This document shows positions 26,246 through 34,611 of a stretch of DNA of 36,703 bases, one piece after another. The notes under the pieces were generated by a model that was not told where the DNA came from, ran no database searches, and saw nothing but the letters and a program-made list of their open reading frames with translations. The stretch lies in assembly GCA_013286315.1 (NCBI GenBank), contig JABDFX010000016.1, positions 2,997-39,699 of the forward strand, written 5' to 3'. Position 1 is the first letter of the stretch. The number at the start of each line of letters is the position of its first letter. The stretch is from Bacteroidota bacterium (lineage in GTDB: Bacteria; Bacteroidota; Bacteroidia; Chitinophagales; Chitinophagaceae). The translations under genes were made by a program, and so were the position numbers.

Positions 26246-26253
26246 TATCTTTG
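26246..26253 (+). promoter_or_regulatory. Candidate -7 box (TATCTTTG) for obgE
   Basis: This is an exact TAnnTTTG match followed by C, 18 bp before the GTG start of obgE. The expected -33 TTTG is not at 19 bp; the nearest one (26217-26220) is too far at 25 bp. Confidence 0.45.
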
Positions 26254-26271
26254 CAGCCCGAATAAAATAAA

Positions 26272-27276
26272 GTGGAAAAAAGCAATTTCGTAGACCAGAT
26301 CCGGGTTTTTTGTAAGAGCGGACATGGCGGAGCCGGCAGTAAACATTTTATGCGCACAAAATACAATGCCCTCGCAGGTCCCGATGGTGGCGATGGCGGA
26401 CGGGGCGGTCATATTATTCTTCGCGGAAATAAAAATACCTGGACCCTCCTTTCACTCAGATATTATAAAAATGTACTGGCTGAAGACGGGGAAGCCGGAA
26501 GCGGTAATAATTCCAGCGGACGATTTGGAAAGGATATTTATATCGATGTTCCCCTTGGTACGATTGCCAGAGATGAGGTCACCGGATCGATTGAAGGAGA
26601 AATACTGGAGGATGGTCAGGAGATCATCTGGCTGAAAGGTGGTCGCGGTGGCCTGGGCAACGCGCGTTTTGCCACACCTACGAATCAGGCACCCGAACAT
26701 GCGCAGCCGGGAGAAGACGGAGTGGAAGGATGGAAGGTGCTGGAACTAAAAGTACTCGCCGATGTGGGCCTTGTGGGATTCCCGAATGCCGGAAAATCAA
26801 CCCTTCTTTCAGTAATGACCGCCGCAACACCTAAAATTGCGGATTATGCATTTACCACATTGACCCCACAACTTGGCATGGTGGAATACCGGGATGGAAA
26901 GAGTTTTTGTATAGCCGATCTGCCCGGAATTATTGAAGGCGCGGCAGAAGGAAAAGGCCTGGGTCACCGGTTTTTACGGCATATCGAAAGGAACGTAGCT
27001 CTTTTATTTATGATTCCGGCAGACAGTCCGGATCATCGCAAAGAATTTGAAATACTCCGTAACGAACTGGAACAATATAATCCGGAATTGCTGGATAAAC
27101 GTTTTGTGATTGCCATCAGCAAATCTGATCTGCTGGATGAAGAATTGATTGTTGAAATCAGAAAAGAATTGCCAGCCGACATCCCGAATATTTTTATTTC
27201 TTCGGCAACGCATAAAGGTATACAGGCACTGAAGGATTTGCTATGGTCCATTATGAATGAAGACGACAAAAAATAA
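26272..27276 (+). CDS. obgE: GTPase Obg/CgtA
   Basis: Obg is an essential GTPase in late 50S ribosome assembly and stress response. The glycine-rich Obg domain (1-160) includes [15 protein letters not shown] and [20 protein letters not shown]. The G domain shows G1 GFPNAGKS (169-176), switch segment [12 protein letters not shown]3 DLPG (216-219) and G5 SSAT. G4 reads SKSD (283-286) where NKxD is usual, a form I recall from other Bacteroidota. With 334 residues it lacks the C-terminal OCT domain of some homologs. The start is GTG at 26272, directly before EKSNFVDQI; no nearby ATG fits. kdsB follows after 5 bp. Confidence 0.96.
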   Translation: MEKSNFVDQIRVFCKSGHGGAGSKHFMRTKYNALAGPDGGDGGRGGHIILRGNKNTWTLLSLRYYKNVLAEDGEAGSGNNSSGRFGKDIYIDVPLGTIARDEVTGSIEGEILEDGQEIIWLKGGRGGLGNARFATPTNQAPEHAQPGEDGVEGWKVLELKVLADVGLVGFPNAGKSTLLSVMTAATPKIADYAFTTLTPQLGMVEYRDGKSFCIADLPGIIEGAAEGKGLGHRFLRHIERNVALLFMIPADSPDHRKEFEILRNELEQYNPELLDKRFVIAISKSDLLDEELIVEIRKELPADIPNIFISSATHKGIQALKDLLWSIMNEDDKK

Positions 27277-27281
27277 ATTCC

Positions 27282-28004
27282 ATGAATTGCATCGCGATGA
27301 TTCCGGCCAGATATGCTTCAACTCGTTTTCCTGCGAAACTGATGCAATTGCTGGGAAAGAAAACGGTCATCCGCCATACATACGACAACACGGTAAAAAC
27401 CGGCCTCTTTGATAAGGTGATTGTAGTAACGGATAGCCCGGTGATTTTTGAAGAAATTAAATCGAATGGCGGCGATGTGATGATGAGTGTAAAAAGCCAT
27501 GAAAGCGGAAGTGACCGAATAGCGGAAGCCGTGGAGAATCTGGATACTGATATCGTTGTAAATGTTCAGGGAGACGAGCCCTTCGTTCAAAAAGCTCCGC
27601 TGGAGAAGTTACTGGATGTTTTCAGGCACGATCATCACGTTCAGGTGGCCTCCCTGATGCAGGTGATTAAAAACAAAAAGAATGTTCAGGACCCGAATTT
27701 TGTCAAAGTGGTTGTGGATCTGCAGATGAATGCACTTTTTTTTAGCCGGAGTTTAATTCCTTATCCCCGGGATCCTTCTGTGCCCATCCATTATTATGAG
27801 CATATTGGTGTGTATGCATTCAAGAAACAGGCATTGTTGAACTTTACCCGATGGCCCGTAACAACTTTGGAGGCGGCTGAAAAAATCGAATGTCTTCGAT
27901 ATCTTGAGCATGGAATACCTTTAAAAATGGTACTTACTGAATATATGGGTATTGAAATCGATACTCCCGAAGACCTGAAGCTGGCGATTCAAAAACTGGG
28001 TTGA
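27282..28004 (+). CDS. kdsB: 3-deoxy-manno-octulosonate (or 8-amino-Kdo) cytidylyltransferase
   Basis: KdsB activates Kdo with CTP to CMP-Kdo for attachment to lipid A. The 240-residue protein has the nucleotide-binding start [15 protein letters not shown], the [10 protein letters not shown] segment, NVQGDEPF with the metal-binding Asp, and the ending [14 protein letters not shown]. In Shewanella a KdsB homolog uses 8-amino-3,8-dideoxy-Kdo. Because a KdnB-like oxidase lies 1.1 kb downstream, the same substrate is possible here; sequence alone does not decide. obgE precedes it by 5 bp and the ROK kinase follows by 26 bp. Confidence 0.95.
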   Translation: MNCIAMIPARYASTRFPAKLMQLLGKKTVIRHTYDNTVKTGLFDKVIVVTDSPVIFEEIKSNGGDVMMSVKSHESGSDRIAEAVENLDTDIVVNVQGDEPFVQKAPLEKLLDVFRHDHHVQVASLMQVIKNKKNVQDPNFVKVVVDLQMNALFFSRSLIPYPRDPSVPIHYYEHIGVYAFKKQALLNFTRWPVTTLEAAEKIECLRYLEHGIPLKMVLTEYMGIEIDTPEDLKLAIQKLG

Positions 28005-28030
28005 TCAACTGAAATATTAAACGACGTTAT

Positions 28031-28942
28031 ATGAAACAAACTATGTGGGGCATCGACCTGGGAGGAACCAAGGTTGAAGGAATTATCCTGAGCGGAGACA
28101 AAGAGCCGGAAACCCTGATCAGAACCCGGGTGGATACTGAGGCTGCCAGGGGATATGACCACGTGATCGGACAGATTGAAAAACTGGTCAATAAGATGAA
28201 GGCGGAATCAGGCCTACAGCCTGCGAAAATAGGATTTGGTACTCCCGGAATTCTCGATCCCATTTCCCATACTTTAAAAAATTCAAATACAACTATATTA
28301 AATCATCAACCTTTAAAAAAGGATCTTGAGGAGAAACTGCAGCTGCCCATCATCCTGGCCAATGACGCAAACTGTTTTGCTTTGGCAGAGACAACCTGGG
28401 GCGCTGTGAAAAAAAAGTCACCGCATGCGCGGGTGGTATTTGGGATCATCCTGGGTACCGGTGTCGGTGGTGGCCTTGTCATTGACGGAAAAATCTGGGA
28501 AGGCCATCATGGTATCGCCGGGGAATGGGGGCATAATTTTCTGGATGAATCAGGTGGTCCCTGTTATTGCGGAAAAGTAGGATGTGTGGAAAAATTAATT
28601 TCCGGTCCGTCATTACAAAAATTTTATGAATCCATTGCCGGAACTAAAAAGACCCTGAAAGAAATCGTCATGCAAAAAGAAACCGATCCATATGCCCGGC
28701 ACACACTTGACCGGCTTACTCATTTCTTTGGTAAGGCCGTTTCTTCCATCACGAATATGCTGGATCCGGATATTATTGTAGTCGGTGGCGGAGTTGGAAA
28801 TATTGAAGAAATCTATACTGAGGGGGTTGAGTCCTTAAAACATTTTATTTTTAATAATTATTGTACCGTACCGGTAGTCAGACCTGAACTGGGCGATAGT
28901 GCGGGGGTATTTGGTGCAGCAGCGTTGACGCATAATGTTTGA
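28031..28942 (+). CDS. ROK-family sugar kinase
   Basis: The 303-residue protein belongs to the ROK group (glucokinases, N-acetyl-hexosamine kinases). It shows the ATP motif DLGGTK (9-14), the catalytic D112 in LANDANCFALAE, the glycine loop GTGVGGGLV, and the zinc site H168 with C178, C180 and C185 (GHNF then CYCGKVGC). VVGGGVGN near the end is the adenosine motif. Sugar specificity cannot be read reliably; glucose or an amino sugar are likely. It follows kdsB by 26 bp and its stop codon is directly followed by a repeat-rich gap. Confidence 0.93.
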   Translation: MKQTMWGIDLGGTKVEGIILSGDKEPETLIRTRVDTEAARGYDHVIGQIEKLVNKMKAESGLQPAKIGFGTPGILDPISHTLKNSNTTILNHQPLKKDLEEKLQLPIILANDANCFALAETTWGAVKKKSPHARVVFGIILGTGVGGGLVIDGKIWEGHHGIAGEWGHNFLDESGGPCYCGKVGCVEKLISGPSLQKFYESIAGTKKTLKEIVMQKETDPYARHTLDRLTHFFGKAVSSITNMLDPDIIVVGGGVGNIEEIYTEGVESLKHFIFNNYCTVPVVRPELGDSAGVFGAAALTHNV

Positions 28943-29101
28943 GGAGCAGGATGCAGGAGGCAGGAGGCGAATGCAAAGGCTAAGGCTAAAGCTCTTAATG
29001 TTTGAGGAACGGTGAATGAGGAATGAACTGATAAAAGAAATGCTAATTCAAAGAGATTAATTAAAGAAGCCTTAGGCCTTAGCCTTGGGCCTTAAGCTTA
29101 A
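28941..29101 (+). repeat. Complex heptad-repeat element (heptad element 3)
   Basis: Starting inside the ROK stop codon come four heptads (gaggagc, aggatgc, aggaggc, aggaggc; 28941-28968). Then follow an aaggct-type array (28975-28998), four heptads carrying GAA (tgaggaa, cggtgaa, tgaggaa, tgaactg; 29003-29030), and an inverted gccttag array at 29069-29099 with 6-7-bp steps. An 11-bp perfect inverted repeat joins 28976-28986 to 29076-29086. Thirteen bases, taatgtttgagga, occur at 28933-28945 and again at 28996-29008, exactly 63 bp (9x7) apart. The right arm ends about 5 bp before the next ATG. Confidence 0.8.
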
Positions 29102-29105
29102 AAAT

Positions 29106-30179
29106 ATGAAATTCAGGAATTTCAAAATGGTCAGTTATGTCGTTTATGGTCGTGGAAGTTTTAATCAGCTGGATGAAATACTGGTTCCCCATAGAAAAGA
29201 CAGCGCCCCGATGATTTTTTTGCTGGATCATTTTTTCGAGAATAAATCCCTGGCGACCAGGGTGCCGGTTCGCGGGAAGGATAAAATCATTTTTGCTGAT
29301 GTCACCCATGAACCTAAAACCAAACAGGTCGATGCATTGGCCAATCTGCTGAAAGATGAATTCGGTTCAGTCAGCGGCGTCATTGGAATTGGGGGCGGAT
29401 CGGTGATGGATTTGGCGAAAGCCGTTTCATTAATGATGAATAATCCGGGATCTTCCGCTGATTATCAGGGATGGGATCTGGTGAAAAATCCGGGCGTTTA
29501 TAAAGCAGGCATACCTACATTAAGCGGAACCGGAGCCGAAGTTTCCAGGACAACCGTACTTACAGGACCTTCCCGAAAACTGGGAATGAATTCGGATTTT
29601 ACACCCTTCGATCAGATCGTTCTTGACCCGGAACTCACTGTCAATGCTCCGGTGAATCAAAGATTTTACACAGGAATGGACTGCTATATTCACTGCATTG
29701 AAAGTTTAACCGGTACTTTCCTGAATGAATTCAGCAAATCCTATGGAGAGAAAGCATTGAATCTCTGTCAAGAAGTTTTTCTTGGTGACGGAACATGGGG
29801 ACCTGAACAGGATGATAAGCTGATGATGGCATCCTATGCCGGTGGCATGAGTATCGCCTATTCGCAGGTTGGTGTTGCACATGCCGTGAGTTACGGTTTG
29901 GGATACCTGTTAGGAACCAAACACGGCGTTGGAAATTGTATTGTATTCGACAAACTGGAGGAGTACTATCCCGAAGGTGTAAAAGAATTCAAGCAAATGG
30001 TAAAGAAAAATAAAATTGAAATCCCGCAAAATATAACAAAGGGCCTAAGTGACGAACAGTTTGATACCATGATCAATGTTTCTCTTGGCATGAAACCTTT
30101 ATGGGAAAACGCCCTCGGAGCGGATTGGGAAAAGATCATGACGAGGGATAAGTTAAGAGCATTATATGAAAGACTCTAA
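29106..30179 (+). CDS. kdnB: Iron-containing alcohol dehydrogenase, KdnB-like (Kdo 8-oxidase)
   Basis: The 357-residue protein is a group III metal-dependent alcohol dehydrogenase: NAD-binding GIGGGSVMDLAKA (94-106), SGTGAEVSRTTVL, and metal ligands D192, H196, H259 and H273 in TGMDCYIHC, GVAHAVSYG and GTKHGVGN. The pattern (YGRGSFNQLDEIL, DYQGWDLVKNPG, FYTGMDCYIHCIESL, MSIAYSQVG) is that of KdnB, which in Shewanella oxidises Kdo at C8 before the aminotransferase KdnA makes 8-amino-Kdo. The nearby kdsB supports a Kdo role; no KdnA is in the window, so the assignment is partly inferred. The ATG at 29106 is used; the frame upstream lies in the repeat element. Heptad elements flank the gene on both sides. 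Confidence 0.8.
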   Translation: MKFRNFKMVSYVVYGRGSFNQLDEILVPHRKDSAPMIFLLDHFFENKSLATRVPVRGKDKIIFADVTHEPKTKQVDALANLLKDEFGSVSGVIGIGGGSVMDLAKAVSLMMNNPGSSADYQGWDLVKNPGVYKAGIPTLSGTGAEVSRTTVLTGPSRKLGMNSDFTPFDQIVLDPELTVNAPVNQRFYTGMDCYIHCIESLTGTFLNEFSKSYGEKALNLCQEVFLGDGTWGPEQDDKLMMASYAGGMSIAYSQVGVAHAVSYGLGYLLGTKHGVGNCIVFDKLEEYYPEGVKEFKQMVKKNKIEIPQNITKGLSDEQFDTMINVSLGMKPLWENALGADWEKIMTRDKLRALYERL

Positions 30180-30180
30180 T

Positions 30181-30312
30181 AAGCCTAAAGCCTAAAACTT
30201 TTGTTGATCAGTATTTCATTATTTCTTTTATCTTTTAATGTATACTATTTATCATTTTTCATTTATCACTAAAAATAAGTTATGGGCCCTAGGCCTTAGG
30301 CTTTGGTCATAA
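30181..30312 (+). repeat. Inverted pair of heptad arrays (heptad element 4, GCCTAAA type)
   Basis: Left: aagccta, aagccta, aaacttt (30181-30201), one base after the kdnB-like stop. Right: ggcccta, ggcctta, ggctttg, gtcataa (30285-30312), ending 2 bp before the next ATG. 30181-30194 pairs with 30290-30303 at 13 of 14 positions, with a 95-bp spacer. The spacer itself holds three heptads, tttatca, tttttca, tttatca (30248-30268). Confidence 0.82.
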
Positions 30313-30314
30313 GA

Positions 30315-31169
30315 ATGAGAGTCGCATGTATCATAATGGCTCATAAAGAGCCGCAACAGATTGAGCGTTATATAAAAAAATTTATCGGGATACCATTCGA
30401 TTTCTATATTCATCTCGATAAAAAAATTAACCGCGAATCGTTTGATTACCTTGCAAAAATCCCCCAGGTTTACTTTGTTAGTAAACGAATCCCGGTAAAA
30501 TGGGCGTCCTATAATTTTTTGAACGCGGAGATACAATCGTTCAGGGAAGTGCTGGCCAGTGGAATTCCTTATGATTTTATCAGTATAATGAGCGGACAGG
30601 ATTATCCCATCAAACCCGTCTCAGAAATTTTTGAGTTCCTGGAAAAAAAACCAGAAAAAAATTTTATTTCCTTTGAAGATGATGGTGTATGGTGGAATCA
30701 AGCGATCTCACGCATCAACAAATATCATTTTACAAATTTCGAATTTCGCGGCAGATATTGGATTCAGCATGTACTGAATAGTCTGCTCCCGGCCAGAAAG
30801 TTTCCCTTGCCCTATACACTCTACGGAGGGCCCAGGGCTATGTGCATGACCATTTCAAAAGATTGCGCTGCCTATATACTTGACTTCATTGAATCAAATA
30901 AAAGGCTGAGAAGGTATCTCCGTTTCACCTGGGGAGCGGATGAATTTGTCATTCCGACATTAATCATGAATTCAAAATTCAGGGAAACCGTGATCAATGA
31001 TAATTTCTATTATATCGATTGGTCAAAAGGCGGCGCTAGTCCGAAAACGCTGACTATAGAAGATTATAACTTATTGCTTGCATCGGATAAAATGCTCGCG
31101 AGGAAATTTGATATAAAAGTCGATTCGAAAATACTTGATTTACTGGATGACCGAATCGTTGACCGATGA
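30315..31169 (+). CDS. GT14 (core-2/I-branching type) glycosyltransferase
   Basis: The 284-residue protein resembles the core-2/I-branching beta-1,6-N-acetylglucosaminyltransferase family. Visible marks are the start ACIIMAHKEPQQIERYI, FYIHLDKKI, the conserved FISIMSGQDYPIKP with its acceptor/donor loop, YGGPRAMCMTISKDCA, and the FTWGADEFVIPTLIMNS region whose acidic residues are catalytic in relatives. It has no membrane segment and should act at the cytosolic face, probably on a cell-surface glycan. The donor sugar is unknown; GlcNAc or xylose are used by relatives. The ATG at 30315 is used. The last codons and stop lie in a 7-bp repeat array. Confidence 0.87.
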   Translation: MRVACIIMAHKEPQQIERYIKKFIGIPFDFYIHLDKKINRESFDYLAKIPQVYFVSKRIPVKWASYNFLNAEIQSFREVLASGIPYDFISIMSGQDYPIKPVSEIFEFLEKKPEKNFISFEDDGVWWNQAISRINKYHFTNFEFRGRYWIQHVLNSLLPARKFPLPYTLYGGPRAMCMTISKDCAAYILDFIESNKRLRRYLRFTWGADEFVIPTLIMNSKFRETVINDNFYYIDWSKGGASPKTLTIEDYNLLLASDKMLARKFDIKVDSKILDLLDDRIVDR

Positions 31170-31193
31170 CCGATGACCGATGACGGATGACCG
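31159..31193 (+). repeat. Five tandem 7-bp repeats overlapping the GT14 stop codon (heptad array 5)
   Basis: ttgaccg, atgaccg, atgaccg, atgacgg, atgaccg run from 31159 to 31193, so the stop codon (31167-31169) is part of the array. A further atgaccg at 31147-31153 codes for the Asp-Asp-Arg end of the protein. The gap to the convergent PPIase gene is only 49 bp and no inverted partner is seen. Confidence 0.88.
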
Positions 31194-31218
31194 TAATTGG
31201 ACTTCCCGTCTTCCAGTC

Positions 31219-33144
31219 TTACTTCAGTAACGTTTTAAACACAGTTTCGTTGACAGTAACCGGATACTTCTTCTTAAGTTCGTCGATCCATTTATTTTCC
31301 AGTTCACTCTGATAATCGTTTATCACCAATCCGCGTGCTTCTTCAAAAGTTCTGGGTGATGGAACATTGTATTCACGAATAATATATGCGAACTGAATGG
31401 ATTGATCGGAATTCGTTGCCATCTGCGTAAACCTTCCGGATGCGACGGACTGTTTGCCGGGTATCTGTGATAACTCAAATCGTCCGGAATCTGCATGAAT
31501 TTGTCCGGCATAACCATCTACCGTTACTCTCCAGTTACTGATATTTTTATCCAGTTCACTTTCCAGTTTATTTGCAACAGTAATATTGGGTGCATTGAAT
31601 ATCACAGCTTCCGCTCCTGGCTTCCACCAGTATTTTCTAATATTTGCTTCAAAATATTTTTTCAGACCGTCAGAATCTGCAATGGCGCGGTTCCAGATCT
31701 GGCGCTGCATAATTTCAAACAGCAGATTTCCGTCACTGAATTCGTTCACCTGCGCTGCAAATGCCACATTATATTTTTCTAGGTGTTCCCTGTAATAGTC
31801 AAACGCGATTGTCTGCCGGTACAAATCCAGGATATCGGAATTCGTTTTCCCATTGGTTATATTAGGCGACGAACGCAGGTTCCTACGATAGGTGATCCAG
31901 TCACCCACTATATATTTCTTTTCCGGAAATTGAAAAAGTACTGTCTGATCTGTGATGCCTGCATTAGAAGCAGGCGGTTTATTCTGAAGCGCACTATCTG
32001 TATAAGCCCACAAAAGATTTCCCTGAGGAAGATATTCTTTGAATTGTGTTTGTTTTAATATAGTCTGGGTCATTCGTTTTTTGGAAATCGCTACCCGTGG
32101 ATCAGCTTTGATTTTTTCCCTCATTATGTCGAGGGCTTTCTGATCTGCTTTGACCGGAATCGGATTCCTTGACAATCTTTTAATAATATGATATCCGAAA
32201 GCTGACTGATAAGGCTGGGCTATTTCCCCGTCTTTTCTCAGACTGTATGCCGTATTTTCAAATCCTGCCTCATATTTCCCGATTCCGAATTCCGGCAATA
32301 CACCACCCAACTGGTATGATAAATTATCGCCGCTGTATTTCCTGGCCATCGTACCAAAATCAGCCCCGTTCTTAAGTGCCTGGTAAATAGAATCAGCTCT
32401 TTTACGAGTGGTCAATTTTTCCGGCTCCTTCGCATCAAATGGGAAAATGATCAAAATCTGCGCAATTTTGATGAGGCCCTCTGCCGGTCTTTGGGCAGTT
32501 ATTTTCAGGATAATATATCCCCCGTTCGTACGAAAGACAGGACTGAATTTTCCCGGAGTCGTTTTGTATGCTACTGTCTCCATGGCATAGGGTAAATCAA
32601 AAACAGTAATATAACCCAGGTCGCCCCGGTTTTCTTTTACATTAGGATCTTCTGAATATTGCAGGGCTGTTTCGCCAAAGTCCTTTTTGCTGTTTAAAGC
32701 CTTATAAACTTCCTGAATTTTCTGCCAGGCTTTTGCCGTATCTGCAGTAGATGCATTTTTAGGGGCGGCAACAAATATATAGGAGACGCGCAGATCGTGC
32801 TGGCTTCTGACAAATGCCTCCCTCGCCATTTGATTCAGGCTGATTTCATCATTGATATACTGATCTACAATCTGGCTTTTGAAATTTTTCAACTCTGTAA
32901 TCTGTCCTGCAAGTGTATCCAGTTTTATATCCTTTGCAGCCTGTACTTTGAGTTTGTACCGGATATAAAGATTCAGATAGTCACGATAAGCTTTTTCAGT
33001 CGCTTTGATATGGGTATTATTCTTTCTAAAAGCTGTTAGAAATTCCTGGCGTGAAATAGTTTGTTTTCCGTAACTAACCAGGGTTTGGCCGTAAAACGAA
33101 TCGGAACAAGCAGTAAGGAGAAAAATTAATAAAACACTTTTCAT
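31219..33144 (-). CDS. Periplasmic peptidyl-prolyl isomerase with two parvulin domains (SurA/PrsA-like lipoprotein)
   Basis: The 641-residue protein should help fold outer-membrane or secreted proteins. It has a lipoprotein signal (MKSVLLIFLLTACS, C13), an N-terminal helical chaperone-like part (ISRQEFLTAFRKNN.., ~25-110) and two rotamase domains. The first is ~117-220 (RVSYIFVAAPKN, NRGDLGYITVFDLPYAMETVAY, GGYIILKI). The second is ~223-330 (IAQILIIFPFD, YQLGGVLPEFGIGKYEAGFENTAYSL, FGYHIIKRL). The C-terminal ~300 residues are unassigned. It begins 1 bp after the thioredoxin-like gene and is surely co-transcribed with it. Confidence 0.92.
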   Translation of the reverse strand: MKSVLLIFLLTACSDSFYGQTLVSYGKQTISRQEFLTAFRKNNTHIKATEKAYRDYLNLYIRYKLKVQAAKDIKLDTLAGQITELKNFKSQIVDQYINDEISLNQMAREAFVRSQHDLRVSYIFVAAPKNASTADTAKAWQKIQEVYKALNSKKDFGETALQYSEDPNVKENRGDLGYITVFDLPYAMETVAYKTTPGKFSPVFRTNGGYIILKITAQRPAEGLIKIAQILIIFPFDAKEPEKLTTRKRADSIYQALKNGADFGTMARKYSGDNLSYQLGGVLPEFGIGKYEAGFENTAYSLRKDGEIAQPYQSAFGYHIIKRLSRNPIPVKADQKALDIMREKIKADPRVAISKKRMTQTILKQTQFKEYLPQGNLLWAYTDSALQNKPPASNAGITDQTVLFQFPEKKYIVGDWITYRRNLRSSPNITNGKTNSDILDLYRQTIAFDYYREHLEKYNVAFAAQVNEFSDGNLLFEIMQRQIWNRAIADSDGLKKYFEANIRKYWWKPGAEAVIFNAPNITVANKLESELDKNISNWRVTVDGYAGQIHADSGRFELSQIPGKQSVASGRFTQMATNSDQSIQFAYIIREYNVPSPRTFEEARGLVINDYQSELENKWIDELKKKYPVTVNETVFKTLLK

Positions 33145-33145
33145 A

Positions 33146-34598
33146 TCAGGGGGTATTGACCTTTTTCAGTTTGAGGCTGATGACTTCATCTACCTGCTGA
33201 TAAGTAAGTTTTTTCGCTACGATTCGTTTTTCCTTGTCGAGCAAATAAAGTACGGGTGTTTGGTAAACGTCATATAACTGGCGGTAGTCGGGACGGCCGG
33301 CTGTTACTGCTGCATCATGCTGGGCTGTGGTTTGATATACATTTATCCAATCACCCAGATGATGGTCACGTATAAAATTTCGCCAGTTGTCCTGTCCCCC
33401 GTCTACCATGACTGCAAATACCTGAACGCCCTGATATTTCCATTTAGCCTGGTAGATAGAATCCAGCTTCGGAATGGTTTCCTTGCAGTGACTGCATGTA
33501 GGATCCCAGAAACAAACAACCGTAAAATTGGCAGGCACTTCGTATAACGATCTGATTTTACCGGAGGAATCCGTCATTTCGAGATTCGCTGCCGGAAGAC
33601 CAATCAGATTTGCCATGATACTATAGGCGCGGTCATCGACAAACTTTCGGTATTTCTCTGTGAAGAAATCTGCCTGGCCGGTATTAATATATTTATCAAA
33701 TATGTGAATAAACACAGCATCCTGTCCCATGAATTCAGGATTGATATATTTCTGCGTAAAATAGACCAGCAAAAACTTAAACATGTCTTTGTTGGTTCTT
33801 GAAAACAGGAGCATATGATCTATTTCCCGGTCGATGGAATCAGCCTCCGGTGAAACCAGGTCTTTATAATAACGGTCCAGTTTCGGTTCAAAAATGGGTG
33901 TCCGGATCAGGCGATCGTCAGTAAATGAAATATTGTCCCAGTAATGTTCTTTATAATAACGATAGGCGAATGTACTATCGGGTTTCCCGTTGGCGAGAAC
34001 CGGGGCGGGAGGAACCACCGGGTCTTTGAGTGCACCCAGTAAGGTAGCCAGTAAGGAATTAGGTGCTTTATTCTGAATCTCGTCCCTTTCCTTTTTTACT
34101 TCTTCGTTGATCTTCCTGATTTCATCTTTTATTGTTGCAGAATCATTCTTTGTTTTTGCTTTTTCCAAAGAAGACTGCAGAGTACCGATTTCCTTGCCGT
34201 GGCTATTCATAAATGCGGTATACGCCAGAAAGGATTTGTTTTCAGGTGAACCGGTGAATTCGATACTGGCCGGCAGCCGGGCTGAATCAGCAAAAATGGA
34301 AAACTGCTGAACCTGATCGATCAGCAATTCAAAAAGGATTTCCTTTTTGGGCGAGACGATAAAATAAATACCCCCGCCTAATTTCTCTTTCCCCTTAAAA
34401 ATACCTGCTGAATTATTATCCAGAATAACAGAATCTGCCACAGCCTTTACTTTCCCATAATAATAACCCAGGTAAACCTTGGCATTGGTAAACGGCTTTA
34501 ATGTAATATGGATTTCATATCCCTGGGAGTATCCGCCGAAGGCTGTAAATAGAAGAATGAAGGCTAAAAAAGTCTTTTTTCGATAAAGGGTTGATCAT
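33146..34598 (-). CDS. TlpA-like thioredoxin-fold lipid/periplasmic protein, with apparent frameshift near the start
   Basis: The C-terminal ~150 residues are a TlpA/AhpC-TSA-type thioredoxin domain with the CxxC site in WDPTCSHCKETIP. It probably reduces or isomerises periplasmic disulfides. The N-terminal part (VILDNNSAGIFKGKEKLGGGIYF) is DUF4369-like, as in many Bacteroidota thiol-disulfide proteins. The middle is helical (KEIGTLQSSLEKAK..). The frame could start at a GTG at 34441 but stays open to 34594 and encodes the missing front: TFLAFILLFTAFGGYSQ, GYEIHITLKPFTNAKVYLG. No start codon lies in that frame. An ATG at 34598-34596 is out of frame by one base. Removing one A from the A6 run (34575-34580) gives MINPLSKKTFLAF..., a perfect signal peptide. 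The gene is thus probably longer than the open frame suggests. Confidence 0.85.
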
Positions 34599-34611
34599 AG
34601 GTTTGCTAAAT

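Noticed and set aside
16699-31193. Heptad arrays as CRISPR repeats or as insertion-sequence ends
   Set aside because: The units are 7 bp with no spacers of CRISPR size. No cas genes or transposase are present and no clear target-site duplication flanks the paired arrays.
34439-34441. GTG start of the thioredoxin-like gene
   Set aside because: It falls in the middle of a domain. The sequence before it encodes a signal peptide and the first domain strands, so the real start is further upstream.
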